DNA of 64,000 nucleotides from an uncultured Sulfurovum sp. (GCA_902727915.1 CACVAU010000064.1:24736-88735); one strand, 5' to 3'. Positions 9,398-18,940 are shown, counted from the stretch's first letter. A program made the numbers and translations. The notes: generated from the sequence alone by a model not told the origin.

Positions 9398-10093
9398 TTG
9401 TACCTATATCAACCCAGTTCAGGCTATGCCTATAACAGTGATTCCATATTTTTATATGATTTTATATCAACTTTCAAACCAAAAGGTTCATTGCTTGATG
9501 TTGGTTGTGGTGTTGGGATTATTTCACTACTTCTAACACGCGATTTTAAAACCAGTACCAGTATAGTTGATAAACAAGAAAGTATGCTAAAATACGCCGA
9601 ACATAACTACCAACTAAATAAACTTGAAGTAACTGCACAACTCCAAGACTTTAGAAGCTATTCAGAAAATGAAAAATTTGATTATGTTATTTCGAATCCC
9701 CCTTTCTATGATAAAAATGTCACACAAAGTCAAAATGAACATCTCAATATTGCACGTTATGCCCAACATTTACCCATGGAAGCGTTTATAGCCAAAGTGA
9801 AAAAAATTCTAAAACCAAGGGGTCGCTTTATTTTCTGCTATGATGCCAAACAAGTTGACAAATTACTCTGTACACTAATCACACATAAGATTAATCCAGA
9901 GCAAATACGTTTTGTTCATGCTAAAGTCAATCGTGATTCAAAACTTGTTATGATTGCTGCACGAATGAATTCAAAATCCATGATGAAGGTCTTAGCACCT
10001 CTTATTGTTTTTGATTCCCAAAGCAATTATACAAATGAAGCTAAAAAAGCTTTTGAAAGAGCTGGAACAAACAGCATTAAAGGGGACTATTAG
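9398..10093 (+). CDS. TrmN6-like SAM-dependent methyltransferase
   Basis: Rossmann-fold N6-adenine methyltransferase resembling TrmN6/YfiC, which methylates A37 of tRNA1(Val). The SAM motif LLDVGCGVGIISLL is at residues 33-46 and the amino-methyltransferase motif ISNPPFYD is near residue 104. The start is TTG at 9398, chosen because GGAG (9386-9389) lies 8 bases upstream and the family N-terminus (YQPSSGYAYNSDS) begins right after it. Its last codon abuts the ATG of the next gene. The RNA target cannot be proved from sequence. Confidence 0.85.
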   Translation: MYLYQPSSGYAYNSDSIFLYDFISTFKPKGSLLDVGCGVGIISLLLTRDFKTSTSIVDKQESMLKYAEHNYQLNKLEVTAQLQDFRSYSENEKFDYVISNPPFYDKNVTQSQNEHLNIARYAQHLPMEAFIAKVKKILKPRGRFIFCYDAKQVDKLLCTLITHKINPEQIRFVHAKVNRDSKLVMIAARMNSKSMMKVLAPLIVFDSQSNYTNEAKKAFERAGTNSIKGDY

Positions 10094-10477
10094 ATGGAGA
10101 GTGAAATCGTATCTAAAGTAGGCTATGACTTTAAGTTTACACCCTCTTCCTGTGAAGAATGTGGAGGTGCATGTTGTACAGGAAGCAGTGGTTATATTTG
10201 GGTAAAATATCCTGAAATAGAAGCAATAGCAAACTTTTTAGAACTACCTGTGGAAGAATTTGCTACAATGTACCTAAAGAAAATTAAGCATCGATACTCT
10301 ATAATAGAAAAAAAACTTGATGATGAAAATTTTGCATGTATTTTTTTCAATGAAAAACTAAAACAGTGTAGTATCTATTCGGTAAGACCAAGACAATGCA
10401 GAACTTTCCCTTTTTGGGAAACATTTAAAAATAATAGCGAAGAGGTAAAACAAGAGTGTCCTGGAATCATAAAATAA
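10094..10477 (+). CDS. YkgJ-family cysteine-cluster protein
   Basis: Small cytoplasmic protein of the YkgJ/Zn- or Fe-chelating family, 127 aa. The conserved cluster CEECGGACC is at residues 20-28, followed later by CSIYSVRPRQCRTFPFW, the diagnostic second half. The family binds a metal or a cluster through these cysteines, but its role is not established. The ATG follows the methyltransferase stop without a gap, indicating translational coupling, and the next gene overlaps its end by 22 bases. Confidence 0.85.
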   Translation: MESEIVSKVGYDFKFTPSSCEECGGACCTGSSGYIWVKYPEIEAIANFLELPVEEFATMYLKKIKHRYSIIEKKLDDENFACIFFNEKLKQCSIYSVRPRQCRTFPFWETFKNNSEEVKQECPGIIK

Positions 10478-11823
10478 TTCATAAAGCCATTATTGTCCTC
10501 TTTGTTCTTTTAGCCTTTTATCTTATAGGGTGTACTACCTACTCTCTCCCAAGTAAGAGTAAAGTGATTGTTGCAAAAGAAGACCTTAGTACCTATAACC
10601 CAAAAAACTTTTCTGAAGAAGCCCAAAAAAAGAAAAGGCAAAAGCTTAAAAATGAAGATGAGCTAATTATCAAAGCAATCTTTTTAGAAGAAGAAGGTGC
10701 CTATAAACAAAGTCATCAATTTTATGCACTGCTCTATGAACTTACAAAGAAAGAAGAGTATCTTCTAAAAGAACTTAATACAGCACACCAAGCAGGTATT
10801 ATTTCAAAAAACTTAAACAATCTAAAAGCTTACACTCAAAAGTATCCTAAAAATCTCCAAGCACAACGTTTATTACTCTCATTTTATTTAAAAAATCAAG
10901 AGTATGACAAAGCCAAAGAGATAGGAAATAACTTAACCAAAACTTCTGTCCAACCTGTAGACTTTGAACTGGCAGCCAATCCCTATATTTTTACTGGTGA
11001 CTACGAAACCTCATTGGCCTACTTAAAACAGGCCTATACTAAAACATCCAATGAAGACATATTACTCAAAATTGTTACCATTCAAATCAATTATCTTCAC
11101 AAAATCAATGATGCAATTGAGAGCTTAGAGATGCATCGACAAACCGTAGGATGTTCAGAAAAAATTTGTTTACAACTACTGGGAATTTATGCAAGTAAAT
11201 CAGAACTTTCTAAACTGATTCCCCTTTACAAAGAACTCTATACAAGCACGAAAAAAGAAATTTATATTGAAAAAGTCATTGAAAGCTACCTCTTAAATCA
11301 AGATTTAAATGCTGCTATTGACTATTTAGAAAAAACCAATAGTAAGCATAGTCTGCTCTACTCTTTATACATGGAACAAAAATCTTATCTAAAAGCCAAT
11401 AAACTAACAAGAATATTATTAAAAAAATCTAAAAATCCAAGATGGTATGCTGAATTTGCTATCTCTCTGTATGAATCACTGCCGAATAAGAATAATAAAG
11501 TTCAATTAGAAAAAGTGATTGATAATTTTGAACAAGCATTCAATAATGGAGAGAAAAGTCCAGTGTATTTAAATTACTATGGGTACACACTGATTGACAA
11601 TGACTTAGACATTCCAAAAGGTTTAAAAATTATTGAAGAAGCTTTAGTGCAAGAACCTGAAAACACTTACTTTTTAGACTCTTTAGCTTGGGGCTACTAT
11701 AAGTTAAATAATTGTGAAAAAGCCTATCCTAACATGAAAAAAGTTGTGGAAGTTGAAGGTCTAAACGAAAAAGAGATTATTGAACATTGGGATGCCATAC
11801 ATAAAAAGTGTAAAGAAAAATAA
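10456..11823 (+). CDS. Tetratricopeptide-repeat lipoprotein
   Basis: 455-aa protein with an N-terminal hydrophobic segment and lipobox FYLIGC, so it is probably anchored to the outer membrane by a lipidated Cys. The remainder is made of helical pairs typical of TPR repeats, clearest in the last third (YGYTLIDNDLDIPKGLKIIEEAL; LAWGYYKLNNCEKAYPNMKKV). Such proteins scaffold envelope assemblies. The start is GTG at 10456, inside the YkgJ gene, the only start before the hydrophobic segment. It is followed closely by trpC. The precise role is unknown. Confidence 0.8.
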   Translation: MSWNHKIIHKAIIVLFVLLAFYLIGCTTYSLPSKSKVIVAKEDLSTYNPKNFSEEAQKKKRQKLKNEDELIIKAIFLEEEGAYKQSHQFYALLYELTKKEEYLLKELNTAHQAGIISKNLNNLKAYTQKYPKNLQAQRLLLSFYLKNQEYDKAKEIGNNLTKTSVQPVDFELAANPYIFTGDYETSLAYLKQAYTKTSNEDILLKIVTIQINYLHKINDAIESLEMHRQTVGCSEKICLQLLGIYASKSELSKLIPLYKELYTSTKKEIYIEKVIESYLLNQDLNAAIDYLEKTNSKHSLLYSLYMEQKSYLKANKLTRILLKKSKNPRWYAEFAISLYESLPNKNNKVQLEKVIDNFEQAFNNGEKSPVYLNYYGYTLIDNDLDIPKGLKIIEEALVQEPENTYFLDSLAWGYYKLNNCEKAYPNMKKVVEVEGLNEKEIIEHWDAIHKKCKEK

Positions 11824-11841
11824 TATACAAAGGCAAAAAAT

Positions 11842-12636
11842 TTGGCAAAAATTTTAGACGATATCATCAAAAAAACAAAAGCTGACTTAGAAAAAAGAAA
11901 AGTTGATTATCCATTAGAATGGTTAGGTCGTTCTTTGGCACTGAATCCTTTTGCACCAAAAGATGTTTTTTCAGCACTTAAATCAACCGAAGAGAACCCT
12001 TACCGAATCATTGCAGAAGTAAAAAAAGCAAGTCCAAGTAAAGGAATTATTAGAGAAGATTTTAACCCTATGGAAATTGGTCAAGCCTATGAAAAAGGTG
12101 GAGCTGACTCCCTCTCCATTTTAACTGAACCTCACTTTTTTCAAGGAGATAAAGAGTACTTGGGCATGGTACGTCGTTATACTTCCATTCCTCTTTTACG
12201 TAAAGATTTTATTGTCGATGAGTACCAACTTGTAGAAGCCTTGGCTTTTGGTGCCGATTATGTTTTATTGATTGCAACAGCACTAAGCCGTAAAGAGTTA
12301 AAAAACTTACTCAACTATACACGTCATTTAGGAATGCAAGCTTTGGTTGAAATTCATGATAAAACAGATTTAACCAAAGCTATTTTTGCTGGAGCTGATA
12401 TTATTGGTATTAACCACCGTAATTTAGAAACTTTCGAGATGGACATGGCTTTAAGTGAAAAGCTTATTCCTCTTATTCCAAATGGTAAAATCATTGTGGC
12501 AGAGAGTGGTATTACAGATCATGAAACAGTCAAAGCATTGTCCAAAATTGGAGCTGATGCATTTTTAGTAGGGGAACATTTTATGCGTCAAGATGATATT
12601 AGCCAAGCAGTTAAAAATTTAAAATACGGAATTTAA
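11842..12636 (+). CDS. trpC: Indole-3-glycerol phosphate synthase
   Basis: Closes the indole ring of CdRP in tryptophan biosynthesis. It is a complete TIM barrel of 264 aa. Characteristic segments are [13 protein letters not shown], the LTEPHFFQG loop, [12 protein letters not shown] with the catalytic Lys, [22 protein letters not shown] and FLVGEHFMR. The start is TTG at 11842, the first start in frame with the family N-terminus; AAAGG lies at 11829-11833. It is monofunctional (no fused TrpF) and away from other trp genes. Confidence 0.95.
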   Translation: MAKILDDIIKKTKADLEKRKVDYPLEWLGRSLALNPFAPKDVFSALKSTEENPYRIIAEVKKASPSKGIIREDFNPMEIGQAYEKGGADSLSILTEPHFFQGDKEYLGMVRRYTSIPLLRKDFIVDEYQLVEALAFGADYVLLIATALSRKELKNLLNYTRHLGMQALVEIHDKTDLTKAIFAGADIIGINHRNLETFEMDMALSEKLIPLIPNGKIIVAESGITDHETVKALSKIGADAFLVGEHFMRQDDISQAVKNLKYGI

Positions 12637-12637
12637 A

Positions 12638-13453
12638 ATGCAAAATATTGTCATAACAGGTTGCTCTACAGGTATTGGTTTGGCTACAGCCGAGTACCTA
12701 AAAGAGCAAGGCTATAAAGTCTACCCAACTGTTAAAAATGAAAAAGATTTAGCTTTTTTAAAGCAGATGGGTTTTAACAACGTTATGAAACTGGATGTAA
12801 GAAAAAGTACCGAAATATCAGAAGTGATAAACACTGTACTCAATGAAGATGGAAAAATAGACTGCTGGTTTAACAATGCAGGGTTTGGACAAGCTGGTGC
12901 TGTCGAAGATATTCAAACAGCAATACTCAAAGAACAGTTTGAAACCAATGTTTTTGGTCTACATGAATGCACAAGACAAATAATCCCCATCATGCGAAAA
13001 CAAGGTCATGGAAAAATTATTCAACACTCTTCGGTTTTAGGTCTCATCTCTTTATTTGGAAGAGGTGCATACAATGCAAGTAAATATGCCATCGAAGGGC
13101 TAACAGATACCCTTCGATTAGAACTAAAAGATAGCAATATTTACCCTGTACTTCTCAACACTGGACCAATTACAAGTTCTTTTAGAAAAACTGCCATGCA
13201 AAAGCTAGAAAAAAATGTCGCTATTCATGATTCTATTTTTTCTGACTACTATGCAAAAAATTTATCTGCTGAAAAATCTAAAGTCCCCTTCAATGAAGAA
13301 GCCATCTCCGTAGCTAAAGTTGTGCATAAAATCATCTTAGCTAACAAACCAAAACCACGATATTACATCACTAAAGCTACCTATCTTTTGGGCTATGCTA
13401 AACGTATTTTGAGTACTTCTGTTTTAGATTATCTTTTAAAAAAGATTGCTTAA
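12638..13453 (+). CDS. Short-chain dehydrogenase/reductase
   Basis: Classical SDR of 271 aa. The cofactor motif is TGCSTGIG (residues 7-14), the structural motif NNAG is near residue 81, the catalytic Ser lies in IIQHSSVLG and the YNASK motif (Tyr-x3-Lys) is near residue 150. The substrate is unknown. The C-terminal extension (LLGYAKRILS) may associate with membranes, as in some lipid- or retinol-type SDRs. It starts one base after trpC and is probably co-transcribed. Confidence 0.88.
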   Translation: MQNIVITGCSTGIGLATAEYLKEQGYKVYPTVKNEKDLAFLKQMGFNNVMKLDVRKSTEISEVINTVLNEDGKIDCWFNNAGFGQAGAVEDIQTAILKEQFETNVFGLHECTRQIIPIMRKQGHGKIIQHSSVLGLISLFGRGAYNASKYAIEGLTDTLRLELKDSNIYPVLLNTGPITSSFRKTAMQKLEKNVAIHDSIFSDYYAKNLSAEKSKVPFNEEAISVAKVVHKIILANKPKPRYYITKATYLLGYAKRILSTSVLDYLLKKIA

Positions 13454-13534
13454 AGCCAGTCAACTCTCTTTAAGTAAACCTAGCTATCTTACTAAAGTTA
13501 ATAGCCTTTAGCAATACTATATTTAGGACAGTTC

Positions 13535-14233
13535 GTGAACTTATTTAAAAATATTAAAAATGACTTTTGTAATGTAGGACGCAATGATCCAGCATTACAT
13601 TCTAAATTTGAACTTTTTTTCAACTACCCTGGTCTTTGGGCTTTGTTCTATCATCGTATTGCACATTCACTTTACAAAAGAGGTTTACGTTTTATACCTC
13701 GTTTTATTTCTGGTTTTAGCCGTTTAATTACCACCATAGACATTCATCCAGCTGCTCAAATTGGAGAACGTGTTTTTATTGACCATGGAGCAGGTGTGGT
13801 TATTGGAGAGACAGCGATTATTGGAAACGATGTACTCATTTATCAGCAAGTAACCCTTGGTGGAGTAAGTACTTCGGTGGGAAAACGTCACCCAACAGTA
13901 GAAGACAATGTTGTCATTGGTGCTGGTGCTAAAATCTTAGGTAATATTACCCTTCACAAAGGCTGTAAAGTCGGAGCAAATTCGGTGGTGGTTAAAAATG
14001 TACCAGCAGCAGCCACAGCTGTTGGTATTCCAGCACGTATTTTAGCTTGTCAAACACCAACAGATAACTTAAGTCACAATATTTTGCCCGATGTCAACAA
14101 AGAGATTTTCCACTACCTCATCAAACGTATTGCTGTTTTAGAGGAAACTGTTAAAACAGGTGATTCAAAAGTTATGGAAAAAGAGGATCATGAACTTGAA
14201 GAGATTTATGCGACTTTTATTAAGTCAATGTAA
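13535..14233 (+). CDS. cysE: Serine O-acetyltransferase
   Basis: Acetylates serine with acetyl-CoA, the first step of cysteine synthesis. At 232 aa it has the short Campylobacterota/Gram-positive-like form. The left-handed beta-helix hexapeptides are clear: IDIHPAAQIGERVFIDHG with the catalytic His, GVVIGETAIIGNDV, QQVTLGGV, GKRHPTVEDNVVIGAGAKILG and AVGIPARIL. The GTG start at 13535 has AGGA about 8 bases upstream. An imperfect hairpin (13468-13497) lies in the leader. A weak terminator follows the gene. Confidence 0.93.
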   Translation: MNLFKNIKNDFCNVGRNDPALHSKFELFFNYPGLWALFYHRIAHSLYKRGLRFIPRFISGFSRLITTIDIHPAAQIGERVFIDHGAGVVIGETAIIGNDVLIYQQVTLGGVSTSVGKRHPTVEDNVVIGAGAKILGNITLHKGCKVGANSVVVKNVPAAATAVGIPARILACQTPTDNLSHNILPDVNKEIFHYLIKRIAVLEETVKTGDSKVMEKEDHELEEIYATFIKSM

Positions 14234-14239
14234 TAAAGC

Positions 14240-14261
14240 CTAATCCTTAATTAGTTTTTTT
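14240..14261 (+). terminator. Weak intrinsic terminator after cysE
   Basis: CTAAT and ATTAG form a 5-bp stem with a 5-base loop followed directly by seven T. The stem is short and AT-rich, so termination may be partial. It sits just upstream of the promoter of the next gene. Confidence 0.4.
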
Positions 14262-14262
14262 G

Positions 14263-14268
14263 TATAAT
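14263..14268 (+). promoter_or_regulatory. -10 box for the aminotransferase gene
   Basis: A consensus TATAAT lies 34 bases before the ATG at 14303, with a T-rich run immediately upstream as in epsilonproteobacterial sigma-70 promoters. No -35 consensus is seen. Confidence 0.6.
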
Positions 14269-14302
14269 TTGCAACTTAAGACTAACACTAAGGGCTAACA
14301 AT

Positions 14303-15472
14303 ATGCTTTCAAAACGGATTCAAACATTATCTCCTTCTTTAACCATTGCTGTTGCAACACTTGCAAGAGAACTCAAAGCAGCAGGTAAAGATGTTATCTC
14401 TTTTTCTGCTGGTGAACCAGATTTTGACACCCCTGTGGCTGTTAAAAATGCTGCAAAAGCTGCATTGGATGCAGGACACACAAAGTACACAGCTGTTCCA
14501 GGCACACCTGAACTTCTTCAAGCTGTGGCAGATAAACTCAAAAGAGAAAATGGCTTAAGCTATGCAAGTAACCAAATTCAAACCAATAATGGAGCAAAAC
14601 ACTCCCTCTTTAACCTTTTTCAAGCCGTAGTAGACCATGGAGATGAAGTTATAATCCCTGCACCTTATTGGGTAACTTATCCTGAACTAGTTAAGTATGC
14701 CAGTGGTATTCCTGTTATTATTGAAACAGATGACAGCACAGGTTTTAAAATTACAGCCGAACAACTCAAAGCTGCCATTAGCCCTAAAACAAAGATGCTT
14801 GTTTTAACTTCACCTTCAAACCCAACAGGTGCTGTTTATTCAGAAGAAGAACTGAAAGCATTAGCAGAAGTACTTAAAGGTACAAATGTTATTGTGGCTT
14901 CAGATGAAATGTACGAAAAACTGGTTTTTGACAATGTGAAATTTGTAGCAGCAGCTAGTATTTCTGAAGACATGTTTCAACGCACCATTACCATTAACGG
15001 CTTAAGTAAATCAGCAGCTATGACGGGTTGGCGTTTTGGCTATATGGCCTCTGCTAACACAGAGCTTATCGCTGTTATGAATAAGCTACAGTCACAAAGT
15101 ACCTCAAACATCAACTCAATTACCCAAGATGCAGCCATTGTTGGACTTGATGGAACAATTGATTCAGAAGTTGAAGAGATGCGTCTTGCTTTTGAAGCAC
15201 GTTGTCAAGAAGCTACTGACCTATTTAATGCTGTAGAAGGACTTTCAGTAGTAAAACCAAATGGTGCATTTTATCTATTTGTGAATATTAAAGAAGTTTC
15301 TAATGATTCCATGCAATTTTGTAAAGATTTATTAGAAGACCAAGGTGTTGCCGTAGTTCCAGGTGTTGGATTTGGAGCTGAAGGCTATTTTAGATTCTCT
15401 TATGCTACCAATATTGATACCATCAAAAAAGGCATACAACGTATTGAAGCTTTTGTTCAGAAACAAAAATAA
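14303..15472 (+). CDS. aspB: Aspartate aminotransferase (class I, PLP)
   Basis: PLP-dependent transaminase interconverting aspartate/2-oxoglutarate and oxaloacetate/glutamate, possibly with broader specificity (prephenate in some relatives). At 389 aa it has family length. Visible motifs are SFSAGEPDFDTP, the substrate-binding PAPYWVTYPE, SPSNPTGAVYS, the Schiff-base Lys in NGLSKSAAMTGWRFGY, and the Arg of FRFSYA near the C-terminus. It is monocistronic, with its own promoter and a strong hairpin terminator. Confidence 0.93.
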   Translation: MLSKRIQTLSPSLTIAVATLARELKAAGKDVISFSAGEPDFDTPVAVKNAAKAALDAGHTKYTAVPGTPELLQAVADKLKRENGLSYASNQIQTNNGAKHSLFNLFQAVVDHGDEVIIPAPYWVTYPELVKYASGIPVIIETDDSTGFKITAEQLKAAISPKTKMLVLTSPSNPTGAVYSEEELKALAEVLKGTNVIVASDEMYEKLVFDNVKFVAAASISEDMFQRTITINGLSKSAAMTGWRFGYMASANTELIAVMNKLQSQSTSNINSITQDAAIVGLDGTIDSEVEEMRLAFEARCQEATDLFNAVEGLSVVKPNGAFYLFVNIKEVSNDSMQFCKDLLEDQGVAVVPGVGFGAEGYFRFSYATNIDTIKKGIQRIEAFVQKQK

Positions 15473-15473
15473 A

Positions 15474-15510
15474 ATGCTAAGAAGTAGTATATTCTACTAC
15501 TTCTTAGCAT
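15474..15510. terminator. 16-bp palindrome, bidirectional terminator
   Basis: ATGCTAAGAAGTAGTA (15474-15489) pairs perfectly with TACTACTTCTTAGCAT (15495-15510) around a five-base loop. The right arm includes the stop and last codons of queC (ends 15497), so the hairpin both terminates the aminotransferase transcript and constrains the QueC C-terminal codons. Confidence 0.8.
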
Positions 15511-16174
15511 AGTCAATGGGGTCTTCCACCCCAGCCAATTTAAATCCGTTTAAACGTAAACGACACGAATCACAAACCCCACAAGCTTTCTCTTCTTCTT
15601 TATAACAAGACCAAGTATCTTTTAGAGGGACACCCAATTCAATGGACTTTTTAACAATTTCAAATTTTTTCAAATGCACTAAAGGCATTTTAATCTCTAA
15701 AACCGTCTCCTCTTTTGTACCCAAATTAATCGACTTCTCCATAGACTTTATATATTCATCTCTACAATCAGGATAACCAGAGCTGTCTTCCTCTACCACC
15801 CCTATAAACAGTGCTTCTGCTCCATGTTTTTCAGCAATGGCTGTGGCAATGGAGATAAAAATACCGTTTCTAAAAGGGACATACGTAATGGGAACACCAG
15901 CTTCTACTCCTGTAGTGGGAACATCTAAACTATTATCGGTTAACGCTGATGCTCCAATTTGTTTAAAAAAATCTAAATCAATCTCATAACTTTCAATAGC
16001 CTCTAATTTTTTAGAAATTTTACGAAAAGAGTCTAATTCTTTTTTTTCTGTTCTTTGCCCATAATTAAAATGTACAGCAATCAACTCATAACCTTCATTT
16101 TGTGCTATTGTTGCTCCTAAGGCACTGTCCATTCCACCAGAGATTATGCATACAGCTTTCTTAGAATTAAACAT
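15497..16174 (-). CDS. queC: 7-cyano-7-deazaguanine (preQ0) synthase
   Basis: ATP-dependent conversion of 7-carboxy-7-deazaguanine to preQ0 in queuosine biosynthesis. The PP-loop SGGMDSA (residues 12-18), HFNYGQR, the YVPFRNG segment and the C-terminal zinc site (C of WSCYK, then CGVCDSC) are all present. At 225 aa it has normal length. GAGGTATTAA precedes the ATG. It is divergent from ybeY and does not neighbour other que genes. Confidence 0.95.
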   Translation of the reverse strand: MFNSKKAVCIISGGMDSALGATIAQNEGYELIAVHFNYGQRTEKKELDSFRKISKKLEAIESYEIDLDFFKQIGASALTDNSLDVPTTGVEAGVPITYVPFRNGIFISIATAIAEKHGAEALFIGVVEEDSSGYPDCRDEYIKSMEKSINLGTKEETVLEIKMPLVHLKKFEIVKKSIELGVPLKDTWSCYKEEEKACGVCDSCRLRLNGFKLAGVEDPIDYAKK

Positions 16175-16266
16175 TTAATACCTCATAATATTTATTTTTA
16201 ATTTTTATCATACAATTCATCCACTTTTTACAAGTATTTTACCTATATTTCGGTAAACTCCAAGCC

Positions 16267-16707
16267 ATGTTAAATATTGAGAACTTTACAAACGCAACTA
16301 TCAATGTTGAATTATTAGAAAATATTGCAAACAGCCTTACTTCAAGGGAGATTGATTTAACGCTATGTTACAATAATAAAATACAACAGTATAATAAAGA
16401 ATATCGTCAACAAGATTGGGCTACGGATGTTTTAAGCTTTCCCATTGAAAGTGATATAATCGTGCAAGACAACAATGTTATGCCTTTAGGCTCTATTGTC
16501 ATCTCAATGGATTATGTAGTAGAAAAAGCAAAAGAGTATCAACATCGTAATGAATCTGAAATGGCTTTACTTTTTATTCATGGATTACTTCATATCTTAG
16601 GCTATGACCATGAAACAGATAATGGGGAAATGAGGGAAAAGGAAGCGTTAATAATCCAAAATTTTAACCTTCCCAATAGTTTAATTGTGAGAACAGAGGA
16701 GAATTAA
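16267..16707 (+). CDS. ybeY: Endoribonuclease YbeY (rRNA maturation)
   Basis: Metal-dependent single-strand RNase involved in 16S rRNA 3' maturation and ribosome quality control. The zinc motif HGLLHILGYDH (HxxxHxxxxxH) is near residues 114-124, preceded by TDVLSFP, the conserved segment of UPF0054. At 146 aa it has typical length. The stop overlaps the next ATG (TAATG), so translation of the exchanger is coupled to it. Confidence 0.93.
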   Translation: MLNIENFTNATINVELLENIANSLTSREIDLTLCYNNKIQQYNKEYRQQDWATDVLSFPIESDIIVQDNNVMPLGSIVISMDYVVEKAKEYQHRNESEMALLFIHGLLHILGYDHETDNGEMREKEALIIQNFNLPNSLIVRTEEN

Positions 16708-17672
16708 TGGATTTTGTCATATTCATATTAGCGATGGGTGGACTAATATTTGGAGCTGACTTCATCGTCAATCAAAGTGAACGTATCGCCTTACGTTTTA
16801 ACATTTCAGAGTTTATCATAGGCTCTACACTGATAGCCTTAGGTACATCTTTACCAGAAATGGCTGCCAGTATGGCTGCTAGTTTTGATAATAAACCTGA
16901 AATAGCCATTGCCAATGCAGTTGGCTCAAACATTATGAATATTACGCTTGTTTTAGCTGTTATCTTCATTTTATCTAAAAAGTCTCATTGGGAAGAGACC
17001 CTAACGCGTGATTTCTTTGAAAAAGATAGTATCTGGGCATTACTGCCAATTTTAATCTTTTTACTAATGGGAATTGATGGTGAAATTGGTAAGTTTGACG
17101 CAACATTGCTTTTTATACTTATGTTTGCCTATCTCTTGTTTTTATTTCAAGATGCAAGAAATGATGAAGTTGAAGAAGTAAATCAAGAATTAAGGGAAAA
17201 CTTCTCATGGTTAAGATCAATATTCTTACTTCTTCTTGGATTCCTTATGGTTGTAGTTGGTGCAGGTTTTGCCATAGACTCTGCTTCTAATATTGCTACT
17301 AATTTTGGTGTAAGTGAATGGCTTATTGGTGTTTTAGTACTTGCTTTTGGTACTTCACTACCAGAACTCATTGTATCCATAACTGCTGTAATCAAAGGCA
17401 AAGTTGGAATGGCAATTGGAAATATCATAGGTTCAAACTTAGCCAATACAACCATGGTCATCGGTGGTGCTGCAATGGTTAATAACTTAGACATAAGCTT
17501 ACATGCCTACCACTATGACTTAGCCATAATGACAGCTGCTACTATTATGCTTATTTATATCACAGCCAATAAACTATACTCCAAACCTGCTGGGATTTCA
17601 TTGCTTATTGTACTTTCTCTTTTCTTATATGAGAAAGTTTATCCTGTTATACCAATCGTACCTGCTAGTTAA
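16707..17672 (+). CDS. CaCA-family cation/calcium exchanger
   Basis: Inner-membrane antiporter of the YrbG/Na+-Ca2+ exchanger family, 321 aa and about ten membrane segments. The two inverted alpha-repeats are clear: GSTLIALGTSLPEMAAS with AVGSNIMN in the first half, and VLVLAFGTSLPELIVS with IIGSNLANT in the second. These repeats carry the ion-binding acidic residues. An acidic loop (RNDEVEEVNQEL) separates the halves. It overlaps the ybeY stop by one base; GAGGAG precedes the ATG. Confidence 0.92.
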   Translation: MDFVIFILAMGGLIFGADFIVNQSERIALRFNISEFIIGSTLIALGTSLPEMAASMAASFDNKPEIAIANAVGSNIMNITLVLAVIFILSKKSHWEETLTRDFFEKDSIWALLPILIFLLMGIDGEIGKFDATLLFILMFAYLLFLFQDARNDEVEEVNQELRENFSWLRSIFLLLLGFLMVVVGAGFAIDSASNIATNFGVSEWLIGVLVLAFGTSLPELIVSITAVIKGKVGMAIGNIIGSNLANTTMVIGGAAMVNNLDISLHAYHYDLAIMTAATIMLIYITANKLYSKPAGISLLIVLSLFLYEKVYPVIPIVPAS

Positions 17673-17681
17673 ACTTATAAC

Positions 17682-18920
17682 ATGAGAAACTACGACTGCA
17701 TCGTTATTGGTGCAGGAGCAGCTGGTATGATGGCTGCCATTACAGCAGCCAAAAAGAACCTAACTGTTCTAATTCTTGAAAAACTTCCTAAAATAGCTGC
17801 CAAACTAAAAGCCACAGGTGGTGGACGCTGTAACCTAACAAATACCCTATCAAACGAAGAGTTTATGTCAAAATTTGGACGTGAAGGTCGTTTTATGACC
17901 CCTGCTCTTGAAAGCTTAGATCATAAAGAACTACAAACTTTTTTTAACAACTTAGGAGTTGAAACTCATGCCCCTGATGGCTTTAGAGTGTTTCCTGTAG
18001 GTCATGATGCAATGAGTATTATTAAAGCTTTAAAAAAAGAGATGGAACGATTAGGTGTGAAAGTCATTACTTCACAAAAAGTTGAAGCCTTAGAACATAA
18101 CAATGAACAGGTAACAGCTGTTTTAACACAAAATAATACCTACTACAGTTCAAAGGTCATTATGGCTTCTGGTGGTATGGGTTATCCCATTTTAGGTGCA
18201 GAAGGTGATGGTTATCCATTAGCCCAATCAGTTGGACATAAAGTAACTGACATTCACCCAGCCATGATGCCTCTCAAAACCAAAGAACTTTGGGGAGCTA
18301 ACTGTCGTGCAGATACCATTGCGAAAGTTGAAATGCACGTTGATATTAAAAAATATAAAAAACTTCATGCTAAGGGTGATTTAATATTTACCAAAAATGG
18401 TATTAGAGGGCCTGTTGTCCTCGACTTTTCGAGAGAAATTACCCCTCTTCTAGCAAAATTTGATGAAGTGCCTATTCTTATGAACCTTACCAAAGGCATG
18501 AATGAAGAAGATATACGTGAACATTTTAAAAAACTACAAAAAGATAATCCTCACATTACAACGCTGGAACTTATAAAAACGCTACTTCCTAAATCAGTAA
18601 GCATGGCACTCTGTGAACTCTCAAGAGTTGAAGACCCTACTTTAACACTCAAAAAAATCACTGGTGTTTCACGTGATAAACTTATTAAATTATTAGCTTG
18701 GACACCATTAACAATTAATGGTCATGATGGCTTCAAACTTGCCATGATTACCCGTGGAGGGATTTCTTTAAAAGAGATAAATCCAAATACCATGCAAAGT
18801 AAAAAAATGAAGGGTTTATATTTTTGTGGAGAAGTCATGAACCTAGATGGTCCATGTGGAGGGTATAACTTACAATGGTCATTTGCAAGTGGGTTTTTAG
18901 CTGGAAAGCTCTTACCGTAG
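17682..18920 (+). CDS. BaiN/HI0933-family FAD-dependent oxidoreductase
   Basis: Flavoprotein of the HI0933/BaiN (YhiN) family, 412 aa. The N-terminal dinucleotide fold VIGAGAAGMMAAITAAK (residues 6-22), the family segment KATGGGRCNLTN and the C-terminal YFCGEVMNLDGPCGGYN with the FAD-binding end are diagnostic. The reaction in most bacteria is not established; BaiN itself acts on bile-acid intermediates, which is unlikely to be the role here. It lies 9 bases after the exchanger gene. Confidence 0.9.
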   Translation: MRNYDCIVIGAGAAGMMAAITAAKKNLTVLILEKLPKIAAKLKATGGGRCNLTNTLSNEEFMSKFGREGRFMTPALESLDHKELQTFFNNLGVETHAPDGFRVFPVGHDAMSIIKALKKEMERLGVKVITSQKVEALEHNNEQVTAVLTQNNTYYSSKVIMASGGMGYPILGAEGDGYPLAQSVGHKVTDIHPAMMPLKTKELWGANCRADTIAKVEMHVDIKKYKKLHAKGDLIFTKNGIRGPVVLDFSREITPLLAKFDEVPILMNLTKGMNEEDIREHFKKLQKDNPHITTLELIKTLLPKSVSMALCELSRVEDPTLTLKKITGVSRDKLIKLLAWTPLTINGHDGFKLAMITRGGISLKEINPNTMQSKKMKGLYFCGEVMNLDGPCGGYNLQWSFASGFLAGKLLP

Positions 18921-18940
18921 GTTCAATTTTATCGAACCTA
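18918..18940. terminator. Short inverted repeat between convergent genes
   Basis: TAGGTTC (18918-18924) pairs with GAACCTA (18934-18940) across a nine-base loop, overlapping the stop of the flavoprotein gene and the end of the M24 peptidase gene. It is a likely, modest bidirectional terminator. Confidence 0.5.

Noticed and set aside
13468..13497. Imperfect hairpin before cysE as a riboswitch or attenuator
   Set aside because: The 9-10 bp stem with one bulge is not followed by a T-tract or an alternative pairing; probably only a weak structure.
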